Of a stretch of DNA of 64,000 nt, positions 1 through 12,488 are shown in pieces; within the stretch, counting starts at the first letter, position 1; every line of letters starts with the position of its first letter. The stretch is from assembly GCF_954871325.1 (NCBI RefSeq), contig NC_088779.1, positions 6,512,846-6,576,845 of the forward strand, in the 5' to 3' direction. Position numbers and translations under genes: made by a program. This DNA is from Gordionus sp. m RMFG-2023. Lineage: Eukaryota > Nematomorpha > Gordioida > Chordodea > Parachordodidae. The notes beneath the pieces were generated by a model that saw only the letters and a program-made list of their open reading frames with translations, did no database searches and was not told the origin of the DNA.

Positions 1-2474
1 ATTGGTAACCATTGCGCAGAACGGAGATTAAAAAAGTCGCCGGCAAATTTTGATTTCGAAATAGGTTCCATAAATAAAATTAGCAGACAACCAGGATCGG
101 TTCAGACTTTGTTTATACGAAAAAAATATTTCAAAAAATAAGTGGCGCGTTGTATTCAGATCGAGTTTAGAAACCAAAATAAATAATTTGATTCGCTTAA
201 GATTGAAGCACCTCATCGCTTAGAGAAAATATTGCTAAACAACCCGGCTAACAGGAAACGCTCAAATTTTGAAGGAATTTTCATTACTCCCTATATATAA
301 GCATATCATAATTATCTCTGAGTGAACCCTCCTGTATAAATTCTTTTTTTAACACAAAAATTACTTTTGCTGGCTTTTTGAAGATTTAATTATTTAAATT
401 AATCAGAATTTGTGTAATAGGTTCTGAAATGCCAGGTCTATCAAAAAGTCACCCAAAGCTTCAGCCTTATATAGAAATGAACGTTTCGAGTGACTTAAGG
501 GAACTTATAGATGTTTTGAAATATAATAATAACATTCATAGGTTAGGTATACTTACTATGAGAATGTGTTTAGATTAAAAAAACAATGTTTTAAATCAAA
601 ATAATCCTTCTCATTTCACATTCAGTCATTTGAATTTTGTAAAATTTAAAAGAAAAGTAAGAAAGACATAAACTAAGATATTATTTTTGTTATATATATA
701 TATATATATATTATTTTTTTCAATCCGCATAAATTATCATTATTCGCGCTTAGGATGGAAATGGAATCAAAATATCTCTTTTCCTTCCTGCCGTCCCCAG
801 TGGCAATTTTTAGAAAACGTTTGCATTTTTTTAAAAAAAATACAAACTATTATTAAATGCCTTGATTATTATTATTTATAGGTCATATAATTGTTAGTGA
901 TCACAAACTAACAAGGCATGATGATATTTCCGTATATTTCACTTAGGTAGGAGAATATACTTCTTTTATTTTTTTCTAAATATCTAGAAAATATTTTCTG
1001 AAATATATATATTTTTTTTATTTATTAGATATTTTCTCGATACATTTGCTTGGATTGTTTCCTATATCTTTAACACCTCTAAAAAAATAACACTTTTATT
1101 ATCCTTTTTTCAGTTATCATTTTTTTTTCTGTATCTTATAATAAATACCTTTCCTAAAGAACATTTTAAAAATCTGGCTAATGTAGGAAAAAAAATATCT
1201 TCGGGCTGAATATCTTGTCACTGATTAAAAAATAAAATGATGATTTGTCAATTTTGTTCATATGGATAATTTGAATAGACAGGCATCAATTTTTGTGGTA
1301 ATTGCGTTATGATATTATTTATATGTCGGGTGGCGAAAATAAAACATTCCCATTTTGAAATCTTTATAACTCCAAAAAGCTTTAAAAATTTGACATTTCT
1401 TTATTTTTCTTAAAGGGATGCAGTGGAATTAATAATTGATTTTTTTTAAAATATAATTTGATCAATCGTATTTTAAGAAAATTGAGAACTGAAAATGCAA
1501 AAATTTGACAAAAATTGACTCATGAGCCCTCACATTCTTTTAAAATATTATAGCAAGATTGAAGAGTAAATGATTTACTACATGTAATTTAAATATAAAA
1601 TAGTAATTATATTATTTTTTTGTAATTGGTATATTTGTAATATCAAGTTACGGACTAGATTTACTTTCTATTCGCAGAATAATTCCTACCTCACCTCCCT
1701 CACCCCCCTCCTTTCCATAGATATTTTGAGAGAAATGGTTTTTATACCCCTCCCCCGTCATATAGACAATTTAAAACCTTCGACAAACTCATTAGACAAA
1801 ACGGAATAGACATCTTTCGGACTGGATCATAATAGACCTCCATTTTGAAATTTGAATTTAGCGCTTAGAATTTTTTCGCTTTCATTGAAATATCGCATAC
1901 ATTTTTCAACCATTCTTACAATATTATTATTTATATTATATATTTTTTTAAACAACTTGGACCGGACATGAACAGATTTCTAAAATAACATTTTGGATCG
2001 GATTGGATTCAGTTCTTTGAAGAAAAAAAAACGTAAGTAAGATTTGAGACCCGCAAAAATATTAGTGGGCCCGAGACTATCCGTGGCCTGGTAGTAAAAT
2101 AATTTTAAATCTAGGCTCGGCCAGTAGCCATATGGCCAGAATTTCTAAAAAAAATAAAATATTATAGGGAAGAAATCTCAAACTCAAACATAGATTATTA
2201 ATTTTTTTTAAAGTTCCAACATCATATTTTATGAAAGAGGTTCGAAATGGTTCTGCGGGACTCTACATCGGATAAGTCGAATATAAAAAAATATTTTTTA
2301 AAATGTATTCTCTGATCGGGATCTGTAAGGTTCGATGCAGGGCTCGAGTAGACATGAATAAACATTTTGCTAAGGATATTTCTTTGCGTAAATCGTAAAT
2401 AAACGGCGATAAATTAATTCTTTTTTAAGACAAATCTTGGCAAAATTTGATAACTTTTTATCTAAGTATATGAT
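1..2474. other. AT-rich intergenic DNA, no gene seen
   Basis: No reading frame here has the composition or domain pattern of coding sequence; the frames present are short and AT-driven. The stretch has many A and T runs, a TA dinucleotide run near 690-711 and a pyrimidine-rich patch near 1680-1760 with several C runs. I see no RNA gene. Confidence 0.6.
690..711. repeat. (TA)n microsatellite
   Basis: About eleven uninterrupted TA units. A similar run lies at 15453-15476. Confidence 0.9.
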
Positions 2475-2683
2475 TAGTGTTGTTAAAACCGATTCGGGTG
2501 GATTTTATAAAAATGGCCCGATTAAGATTATAACCAAAATAACATTATGTAGCACTAAAGAGTTTGCTCATAGCTGGCAAAAATGCTTAGACATCTATTT
2601 GCCAAATCTCGATACTTACATAATATTATTTTAGCTAAAATCTTAATCGGGCCGTTTTGAAAAATCGACCCATAACAACACTC
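2475..2683. mobile_element. MITE, family A (hAT-type), with perfect 8-bp target duplication
   Basis: The element begins TAGTGTTGTTAAAACC and ends with the inverted equivalent (CCCATAACAACACTC). Its inner part, like that of the other copies, carries the reverse arm 'GGCTAAAAT...CGGGCCGTTTT'. It is flanked by the same 8 bases, TATATGAT, at 2467-2474 and 2684-2691. An 8-bp duplication and a TAGTGTTG end are typical of hAT-derived non-autonomous elements. The element encodes nothing. Confidence 0.8.
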
Positions 2684-2691
2684 TATATGAT

Positions 2692-4259
2692 AAAATATAT
2701 TGTTTTTTTAAAAAAATAGCTTGTAAAAACTAAGTATTATGAGATATTGGATTTAGATTTTTTTCTTCTTCTCTTTTAACTATCATTTTAATCCAAGATG
2801 GTCACTCTTTAACTTATTTGTATTTGTACATTAATTAAATTCTCTCATTCATTAAAAAAAAAATGTTTTAAACGTCACGTTTTTTTTGTTGAAAGGTATG
2901 CATTTTGAAATCCATAAAATAGAGGAAGTAGTTTCACCAATCTCAAAATTAATTTTATTATTCAATATAATAAAATCAATGAAGGATAAATAATTTTGGT
3001 CATAACTAGACCTCTACCATATATGGAACTTAGAAGCTATGTAATCGGAGTAAACTGATTTTAAATTACCTAAAATTAAGGACACATTAAATGTTGTCTA
3101 TAAAAGAGTCGAAATCTTAGATCTTAGAATTTTTGGAGTACTAGAGATTTTTCTAATACAGCTTGGTTAGCTTGAACTCCGGCAGATATTTCCTCGGGTA
3201 GAACCCGAACCTTGATTTTAAAATTTTGATTCCCATAGAGCTCTGAAATTTTTTTTAAGGATATGGTTGGGTAGGACTCCGTTAAGACAAAAAAATGTGT
3301 CTTTCTTATTTTGTTAAAATATTTGCAATTTTTTTAAAAAAATATAATAAACAAGTTTGGGGTTCATGTGAGATTCAGATTTTTTTTTTCTTACTAAAGT
3401 ATATTAAACTTTAATATTGGTTAATTTTTTTAAGCCAAAAATATATAACTATATTAGAAATAGGCGGCTATAATTTTAATATCTCCATCAATGGCATTAA
3501 TATAGCCTAGAGTGACTAACTCTTATCACTTCATTTTAAATATAATATAAATTTAGGAGGAGAGTTATAAGAACAAGTAATTGGATGTTCAATATGATTT
3601 CCTTTAAATAAATATGGAATTAATTTGCTAATAATTGATATTTGAAATTAATATCCTTATTTTTTTAAATAAAAACCCTATCAAACTAAGAGAAATATTA
3701 AGGAATATAGCTAAATGATCATTTTATGATGAAAAAATTAAGTGAGTTATTATCAGTGCTGTAGTCTCAAAATTTACGGCGGGGGCAGGCTATTAGCTAT
3801 AAAAAATAGTAAGGCACGCTAAAATGGACACGAAATAAAGGCGAAATTTTGTTTTCCCAAGAATTCGATTATAATAAAATGCATAAATCAGAAAATATCG
3901 AAAAATATCAAAGCACGCTTCCTTGATTGATTATCGTTTACAAACCTGTGACTTTTAAGTTATTTTTTAATATATGTAAAGAATTTGTGACTGAAATCTT
4001 ATGACATCCCCCACTGCCCTTTATGCCTTTGATACCCTTTGCTTTAATATTTTATCAATAATATATACAATTTAATATTACAATTGAAAAATTTTAGAGT
4101 CTATAAATAAATACTCACAAATAAATGGCAGAAAAATAAAATAGTAGGCAACACAAAAGTAACAACGAACGACAACGCTAATTATTATAAAATGTAAGAT
4201 ATATAGATAATATCACGTGAGGATGATTCTTTCTATAATTAAAGTTCGTTGATGTTTTT
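2692..4259. other. AT-rich intergenic DNA, nothing recognised
   Basis: Long A/T runs and short AT-driven frames only. A slightly GC-richer patch near 3770-3850 has no coding pattern. No gene, RNA or clear repeat boundary is visible. Confidence 0.5.
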
Positions 4260-5830
4260 TGATTGGTAAGTTTTATTGATACAGTTCATAAGAATGTATG
4301 GATAACTAAGTGTGAGCATAGTTCCAGGTGGTTTGAATAACCCATATAGTAGCGAGAGAGTATCGGTGGTTTCTGTCCCAAATAACTGTGTTTGGGTTAC
4401 ATCGTATATAATATCGTTTCCACGTTGGCAGTGTCTGGATGAAGAGGTATTGTGCGACTTTTACCACTATCTAGACTTACTCGGTAGAAATTTATTTAAT
4501 GTTTTGCGAGACTTTCGTAAAGTTCGGAAGTTTTAGCAAGATGAGGATTTGTGTAAATACGATTTTGAGCGACAGTGATCTTCATCCACCTTTTCTGAAT
4601 ACATACTATGTCAATGTGGAGTCGGTGAAGACAGTAGTATAGGTCCCTTTTCTATTGATGGCGAGGAGAGCTCTTACACCTGTTGCTAGATGCCTTGATG
4701 TGAGTAATGGCAACATGGGCATGTTTTCATATCCCCAGGAAACATTGCATCTGTGTATAACGCATGTTGGGTATGGTATCATAGTGAGATGGGACGTTGT
4801 AGAATGTACATAATAATCTCTGCTTTTTGGAAAGGTATGTGTCAACCACAAGCGTGAAGATGGCGTCGTTCATCATTAGAGAACAGGCGAGACATTCCAG
4901 TTATAGTATAAATAAAGTGTTGAGTAAAGACGCTTGCGGATAGAATACGACCGATTTCTAGGTGCTGGTAAGAAAGTTTCCCAAAGGCTTTCAGACATCT
5001 TACAAAGTGGAACCGAGTGTGAGTGTCTGTCGAGATTGTTTTGGCTTGGAGGTCAATGGGGATTCCTAGATATGTAATGAACGGAGTCGGATTTAGGACC
5101 TTCTTGGTTTAGGCGAGGTTTAATCCCTAACCTTCCAAAATGAAGCGTAATAATCGTGTGAACCACTTTACGTTAAATTTGTTACCACCGTAGATGAGGA
5201 TATTATCAAGATAGACGTTATAGGAGGCTTTTCCTACCGTTGAGCAAGCGCCTAGGATGATGCTTTGGAAGCAGTATGAACTGAAGGAATTATCTATCTA
5301 TAATTGTTACAGTACGATTATTCTCTGAACCACATGCCAAAGAATTTTCTTACTTAGCTGGATAAGGGGATAGTGAAAAACGCTGATTTTATGTTAATCT
5401 TACATGCAAATTTGGCTTTCTCCAAGTTAGCGAACATTCGTAGTATAGATTTTAATTGGATCGGGTAATGGAGGAAGTTTTTGGTCCTTTCCAAGAAATC
5501 GCTGATCACCCTCGGTGAACCGTCAGTGTTAATAACGTAGAACGGGTGAAGATCTATTCTGCATCAGCGAGTTCGATCACATTGGTTTTGAGAGTCTACT
5601 ATATGACCGGTGTTTACTTGTCCGCAAGCCAGATGGGTATGGAATGCCGGAAGTACCTTCATTCATTTTCGGATGACCTTGAGCCTCGACCAAATTTTTT
5701 CCTTGCTACGGCCCACGTTAAGAGTGAATTGCAATGGCCCCATAGTTAGCTTAGCAAAGGTCATGTTTAAAGAGGGAAAGTTGGTGAAGTCGCTACATAA
5801 ATTAGTTGTGTTGTGTATTCTGACACCGTA
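4260..5830 (-). mobile_element. Fossil reverse-transcribing element, pol fragment (DIRS-like or Ty3-like)
   Basis: This block is visibly less AT-rich than its flanks. Read on the minus strand it shows reverse-transcriptase palm features: a stretch resembling the region before the first catalytic aspartate, and a later YLDN-ILIY segment matching the YxDD box region. A downstream part resembles an RNase H-like region. The segment after the box ('YLGIPID') is closer to DIRS/Ngaro-type elements than to standard Ty3/gypsy, but the family call is uncertain. It is a broken fossil with many interruptions and is old. I see no terminal repeats. Confidence 0.6.
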
Positions 5831-6348
5831 ATGGCAGATTTATCAAAATACTTTATGATCAAACATTATTATAAACTTATAAATCATAAAAGTGGCAACC
5901 CAATTCAGCAGCTCTCCCTCCTTAACTGTCAAAAGTGTCTTTTTAAAAATTTATTAGCATGCGTTTTGCGTTACATAATCTTTTAATTTTGCTAATTAAA
6001 TATAAAATTATAAAAATATATTTTCAATATTGCTAACTAACTATTACTATTGATCACAGTACATAATTACAAATATTTTAATACTTTTTCCATTTTTTAA
6101 GATTGATTTTTTTTTTAAGACATCTTTTATAATTCTTAAACAAGTATTTTTACTTAAACTTTACTAGTTTAAGATTTATGTTTAATTTTTTTAAATATTT
6201 TAAATATTTTATATATAATAATATATAATTTTTATTTTCTATGCAAGAATTTTAATTTTTTATTAGTTCTTATTCTTACAAAAGTCCCATGCATCCCAAA
6301 TTTTTTTTTTAGTAAAAATTAATATCGTGATTAAAAAAGTGTAAATAT
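5831..6348. other. AT-rich intergenic DNA, nothing recognised
   Basis: Mostly A/T runs; no frame, RNA or repeat end supported. Confidence 0.5.
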
Positions 6349-6641
6349 CAGAGACCTTTAAAGGTACCATTTTCACAACCCGCGATTTTTTTTTCAAAAA
6401 TTTTTTTTAGGCCAAGCACGGGTTTCATATTTTCAAGCCCGGCCCAGTTTTTATAAAAAAAATTTCTGGCCCGGCCCGGATTTTTTAAAATATATTATAT
6501 CTATTTTAGATTTTTATAGCTAATAATGGTTATTTCAAATATTTGATTTTAAAATATAGACCCTCCCAGCCTGGATATTTTTTTTAGAAAAAATTTCAGA
6601 CCCGGCCGGGTATATTTAAAAAAATTCCCTGCAGGTTTCTG
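6349..6641. mobile_element. MITE, family B (hAT-type, CCCGGCCCGG core)
   Basis: The left end CAGAGACCTTTAAAGG and right end CCTGCAGGTTTCTG are inverted relatives. The flanks GTAAATAT (6341-6348) and ATAAATAT (6642-6649) match at 7 of 8 positions, as expected for an aged 8-bp target duplication. The interior holds repeated GGCCCGG-type words in otherwise AT-rich DNA, the hallmark of this family here (compare 18376-18569). Confidence 0.65.
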
Positions 6642-7481
6642 ATAAATATAATATAATTTTTAAAATTTATATTTTTATATTAAAGTAAAAGGTAAGTATA
6701 GGAGGAATAAAATGAGATTAATAATATATTGTGAATTGCCTTTTATGACTCGCATGATCCCCGGTGTCCCCTGAAGTTTTATTTATCAAAAAATTTTAAA
6801 TCAGATTTTAGCCCTTATTTTGAGTCCAATCCGATCGAACGGTTTTCCAATTTTTCTAAAAATTATTCCTTTATGGTCCGGACCTAAAAAAAATATGATT
6901 AGGTGCAGGGCTACTAAAGTGTATATTTTTCAGGGACCTGCACTATCATTAGGCACGGGTTAAGTTTAAAACCCTTTCCAGCCCGAATTAAATAAAATGT
7001 ATTGTATGAATAATGTAAAATGGAAAGAGTTATCGAAGGAGCTTACCACACGAAAAGGTGAGAGCTAAAAAGGTGAAAAAATAATTTGGTAACTGTAGGT
7101 TTTTTAAAATTTTATAATTTTGGTTCAGTGCTAGTTTTGAAATTTGATTATCGTAATTGTTGGTATATATTTTGTAAATTTTTGTTTCTTTTTGGAGAGG
7201 GAAATTATTTATGCGTTTGGTTTAAATAAAATATATATATATTCTTATATAAAACTATAAATTGGATAAATTTGAAAATAATTTATTATCTTTTAGTTTC
7301 AATACAAACTTTAATATTTTACAAAATGACACGATGTTATAAATAAATAATAGCTTAACTATTTGAGTTAAAAACATATTTTTACTGATATAGAGATTCT
7401 GATCCTTGCTTTTACTTTTGGTGGTCTGAGGTAAAAAATATTTTAATTTTGATTGCCTTTATTACTTTAATATAATATAGG
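6642..7481. other. AT-rich DNA with partial family-B-like fragment
   Basis: Around 6890-6990 is another piece with CAGGGACCTGCA and 'CAGCCCG' words like family B, without clear ends. The rest is AT-rich without coding pattern. Confidence 0.4.
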
Positions 7482-7975
7482 TCCGTGAAGTTGGCCCCCG
7501 TCATTTTAGATTTGTGATGGTTGATCTATTGGACGGATTTTGACCGTTTTTAGTTCGATATTTACTATCACTGAGATATTCAAAGATTAAATTGATGGAG
7601 CCAACTTCACGGTAGCCGCGCCATATTTGAATTTACAAATAAAAAAAATGTAGAGATCGATACAGAAATGATATGTACCTTTTTCAGTTCGGGTTGTGCC
7701 TTTAAAGTTTTACAGTTTTCCAGATATTGACCGTTTAAAATATGGCGCCATAAATCTTCAAAATAGGTTAAAAAAATTTTTATAATAGAAAGAGATGTAT
7801 AACCTTCTTTCTTTCCTAATGGTATTTTAAATTTATTTTTTAACTAATTTAAAAGATTTCATTTTTAACGTCAAAATTAAATGTCCAATATCTGGAAAAC
7901 ACTGATGTTACAAATCAAACTGAACAAGGTACAAAATAGATAAACCTATAAAAATTTAAAATGTCGGGGCCAGAC
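7482..7975. repeat. Inverted-repeat cluster (MITE-like)
   Basis: The word CCGTGAAGTTGGC occurs at 7483 and its reverse complement at about 7600-7612, closing a hairpin of about 130 bp. A further related arm (reverse complement of GGCCCC-GACATTTTA) lies near 7955-7975. Between them, TGTACCTTTTTCAG...TTCCAGATATTG at about 7675-7730 is mirrored by an inverted copy at about 7885-7935. It looks like nested or paired copies of one inverted-repeat element. Confidence 0.55.
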
Positions 7976-9562
7976 CTCTTTAATGTTGATGTTTTATTTA
8001 AATTATAATAAAAAATAGAGAAAACAAGATCCTTAAAATCTTTATTGAGTAATCACATAAATGTTTGGCAAATATGCGTATAATTACAAAATATACTATA
8101 AATGTAGATGGCGTGAGGCATATAATGTTCATAATAAATTTTCTAATAGAAATGATATATAAAGAAATTGTTAAAATTTTATCTTCCACGCTTTTTGCAA
8201 AGCATGATATAATCAGAGTTGGGCAAATTTCCAAAAAAACAAAAATGAATTCGAATATAAATTACAGATACATTTTTTTTAAAGAAAAGTATTTGAATAT
8301 AAATACTTTAAAAAAAGTTAATTTAAATTTAAATATCAAATGCCAATAAAAAAATATATCGAGAATAAGTATTTATGTATACAAGTACTTTGATGAATAC
8401 TTTTTGCAAGTCGAGATTTATAGTACCCCTTCCCCTATAAATCTTATTTTACTAAAAACGATCATTTTTGTTATTAACCATTTTCCAAAGTTCTAATAAT
8501 TAAGCGCATCGAAAATTTCCCAGTTATAATATTTTATCTGCAATCAAACATCTCCCCATTAAATCATAATTTATATATTGTATTTAGACCATTTTGTTAG
8601 CGTTTCCTACATCATCAATTTTATTTCTTTAAGATTAATCTTTAATATATTTTTTATAAAATAAATAAACAACAACAATGAATTATTCCTCTCCATAAAA
8701 TATATCCTTTACAATTTACAAGTATATAGAATTATTTGATTAGCATATGGCATAATATAAATCTTCGACACGCATAAATTATTTGATTGTCATATGATCT
8801 TATATAAAATTAAATATAATGTAAATCTGCAACAATTTATTGCAGCAGCATATCACATAAATTATGTTATAATTGCAAATGTCATTAATTGCATAATTTA
8901 TTAAGTATTATAAATCCATAAATTTTGAGCATAATGAATTATATAACAAGGCACAGAATTATCATTATAGCATATAATATTAATAAAATAAAGCAAACAT
9001 ATTAAAAAAAATTAAAATAAATCACATAAAATATCATTTAATCTGACTATTTTGCCTATTGATTAAATTTTCAAGACTGAATCTTCTTTCTACCTGAGCA
9101 GAAGATGGGGAATAGAATTATATTTAAAAAAATATATAATTTTTAAAATAATTTAATACTTCTAATGTTAACTTTATATTGTAAGAGATTATAAACATTT
9201 AATAGAATTTTTAAAAATGAATAAAATCGTCTTTCTCAACATAAGAGGATGGAATTATTTGCATAGTCCATTATCTCATCTTTTTGAGTTAAGAGGGCTT
9301 CATCTAAAAGCATATTATGCAATTATTATTTTTTTTTATCTACAATACATATACTTTATCTTCTATTTTAAAATGAGGATGTGAGAGAGTTGGTAAAAAG
9401 GTTCTCTTATATTTCCCATCTGAAATTGTTAAAGTCAATGAAGAGGATATGGATGTTGTTAGTGTTACAGATTCTTTGCTAATAATAATATCTTATAAAC
9501 ATAATAGCTAAAAAAAAAACTCAATGAAAATAAAATTATATTTTCGGTTTCACTTTAGATAA
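7976..9562. other. AT-rich intergenic DNA, nothing coding
   Basis: Short AT-rich frames only. At about 8217 the words AGAGTTGGGCAAAT followed by GAATTCGAATA resemble a hAT-type element end, but no partner end was found. Confidence 0.4.
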
Positions 9563-9743
9563 TACTGTTAACGACTAACCTAATATTTTGGCCAAAAATG
9601 TTATGCCAGCCTCGTTTCTTTAAAAAATGTCCAAACCTTTCTGCCATCTATGAGCAAAATCTCCATTTTCAGGTTTGCTTAATATTTTTGGCTAAAATAT
9701 CGGGTTATCCGTTTTTCAAAATCGAACCGTTTTAACAACACTA
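9563..9743. mobile_element. MITE, family A copy
   Basis: It carries the family A interior (CCAAACCTTTCTGCCATCTA, GAGCAAAATCT) and the full right end GGCTAAAATATCGGGTTA...CCGTTTTAACAACACTA. The left end is shortened (TACTGTTAACGACTAACC). No matching target duplication could be read. Confidence 0.65.
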
Positions 9744-11446
9744 GTCTGAAATCGTAATATATACAATAGAATTTAAAATACAAATACCAAATACTTTCTA
9801 ATAATATTAGCTCTACTGCCAAAAATAAAAGAAGCAAATATGCGTTGATAAATGAGAAATATCGGACTTTGAATAAAAAAAAATGTCAAGTTAACAGACC
9901 TCCAACCAACCCTTGCTTGACACCCAATATTGAATTATGTAACGATTTAACATTCTCCATGAAACATAAGGTATTTTTTTGGAAAATTCTCGTTAATAGG
10001 TCAATAATTTATAATCCATTTTTAAATTAATTTATTTTAGTTTTAACCTTTAAATAATACATATATATATATTTTCAAATGTTAAATTTAGCGAAAAGAA
10101 TATTTTTTTTTAACATCATTATTCGGCAAGTTAACAGGGAATAGGAAATAAGAAATTCATACTTGAAATGTTGGATGACAAAAAAAAATATGCTAATTAG
10201 GACAATATACATTATTTTAAATTTTAAAATAAATTATTTAACGATATTTTTATTGCTTTTTTTAAAAAAAAGGATTTTATTTTTTATAAATCAATGAAAT
10301 TTAAAAGGGGTGCCATAATTATAAAACGTTTTATAAAAAAAATTTTACAATTTTGAAATAAATATAAAAAAATTTTTGGCATAATTTTCAAGTGTAGAAA
10401 AGAATTTTTGAAAATAATCTATTTTTCACGATCTTTAACAAAAGATGTGTAAAAAAAGGTAAAAATTTGAAAAGGAAAGGTTAGTTATATCTTATATCAT
10501 AGGCAATAATTCTACAAAATTTTTAATTATTATAAAATCGACTTATTATAACAGTGATATTCAAAATGCAAGGCATTATTTTTACGCTTCTTAATCACTT
10601 TGTTTCTATTCCATTTTTTCTAATTGACCAAATTTTCTGCCAAAAATTAGATATCTAAAAGCAAAAAAAAAAGATTTTTTAAATGAAATAATTAGAAAAA
10701 AAAGAGGAAAGAAATATGATTAATCTTTTTAAGCCAATATGAGTTATAGAATTTTATTTATTTTGCAAACTCATTCAGAACATTTTATTGATCGTCTATT
10801 GAACCCACATTTAACACATATATATTTTGAAGAGATAATAAATCTTTTCCAATAGTCATATTTAAATATACTCTTAATTATTATAAATAAACATATCCCC
10901 CTTCCTTTTCCCCACATAATGTCTCCTCAGAGATTGTTTGCCTATTTAAAACCAATGGTATAATATAAATAATGTAATTATTTCACTGAATCTTTATAAA
11001 TGGTTGTATATTGATGTTTTGTGTACTAGAAGTTGGTGCTTCCCGGCACTAACTAGCTCATAGAAGCTTGCGGGTCGGGCCCGTGATAATTTTTTATAAA
11101 GGAAAAACCCTCATTATCAACTATAAAAACATTTCAAAATTTGTTTTATCAACAAGTATTATCTCGGGACCGAGTAGGGCCAAGCTGGGTAGAATGTTCA
11201 TAGTTGTACTATATTATTGCTATTAAATACTATTCTTAAACAAATTCGTAAATGACTTTGAACTGATAAAACTATAAAACTAGGTTTATTTAACTGGGAG
11301 AAAAAGAGTGAAAAAAAATTATATTATAATATAATTCACATTTTCATTTTATTTTAAATGATTTCCAAAGAAAAAATAAAACTAAACCTATTATTATTTA
11401 TTTTATGATTTTATTTTCCAATCCGATGGATTGTCTTTTACTATAA
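9744..11446. other. AT-rich intergenic DNA with a family-B-like patch
   Basis: Coding pattern is absent. Around 11040-11190 the words GCGGGTCGGGCCCGTG and CGGGACCGAGTAGGGCC interrupt AT-rich DNA and look like a degraded family B core; I could not fix its ends. Confidence 0.4.
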
Positions 11447-12488
11447 TGCGTCATTACCGCAAAACATTTTGAACTAAAGGTATTACCACAAATTTATTTT
11501 CGCTAATGCATTAACGTGAAAGCATTACAACCAACATATTACCGCTAAGATATTATCGACGGTGAATGAATTACAGCCAATATATTATTACTAAATTATT
11601 GTCGCTTTTTCGTAACCATATTGCAGCAAAATCATTACCGCTAGATTTACCATGAAAACAATGGTGATTTTTATATTTAAATACATTTCATAGATGTTTG
11701 ATATTAGTAATGGATTCAAAATTATGTATGATAAGTGGTTTACATTAGGAATGCCAATTTCCATAGTTTTTTCTCCCCGCCAACGCGTTTTCCTATAAAA
11801 ATGTATTTTTTTGACAGTTTACTGCTATTCTAACCTCTTTTAGTAGAAAAAGTTTAAATCTATACAAAAAAGGAATCAACCCAAAAAATCTTCTTTCTTG
11901 TGGCAAAAACTACTTCTCGGTAAAATCAAATCGTTGCCTTCAGCTATAGAGACCATGAGTGTCTATTTTATGACTTTACTAATGCCTGATCTAAGCTAAG
12001 GCCTTATCTGAGGTTAGGGTTAGGATATTAAAATAATAACAATTATAAATATAAACACTTAGATATTTACTTACATTAGGTATAATAAGGGATAAGGCCT
12101 GGATGCATACTAGTTTCATGGAAAGGAACAATAAAATAACGTTAAATGCATCTCTAACTAATGCTCGTTTCGTCGAAAAAATATTAAAAAATTATAAAGC
12201 TCAATATTTATCTGTTAGTCGGCCTAATATTTGGTGATGAGGCCTGCTTTGTCCGAAAGCTGAAAAATAGTTATAGGTTATTGTTAAAAATTTGGATTAC
12301 ATTAATTGTATAATGTCAATGATAATATTTTCGCGTTAACTATTCACGGTGTAGCGATTATGTTTTCGCTTCCATTCCTTGGCGTGCTATATTTTCGCGA
12401 AAGTGTGTGTTAGCGGATATATATTTGCGATAATAATTTGAATGTGATGTTTTCCCGATAATATATTCCCGGTAATATTTTTTTACAG
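11447..12488. mobile_element. Foldback-like element with inverted arrays of ATTACCGC-type repeats
   Basis: The left arm (about 11447-11655) holds a series of spaced degenerate words such as CATTACCGCAAA, GGTATTACCAC, ATATTACCGCTAAG and TCATTACCGCTAGA. The right arm (about 12330-12488) holds the same kind of words on the other strand (GCGGATATAT, TTTGCGATAAT, CCCGGTAATATTT). About 670 bp of AT-rich DNA without a coding frame lies between. Arms made of short inverted subterminal repeats are typical of foldback-type or other non-autonomous DNA transposons. Its ends are approximate. Confidence 0.55.

Noticed and set aside
2437-2634. 65-codon plus-strand frame
   Set aside because: It runs through the family A MITE.
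8065-8349. 94-codon plus-strand frame
   Set aside because: Composition follows the AT-rich background, no domain or splice logic, overlaps a similar frame on the other strand.
9845-10030. 61-codon plus-strand frame
   Set aside because: AT-driven, no conserved pattern, no neighbouring exons.
12005-12030. GGTTAGGGTTAGG resembling telomere repeat
   Set aside because: Only two units in ordinary DNA; no array.
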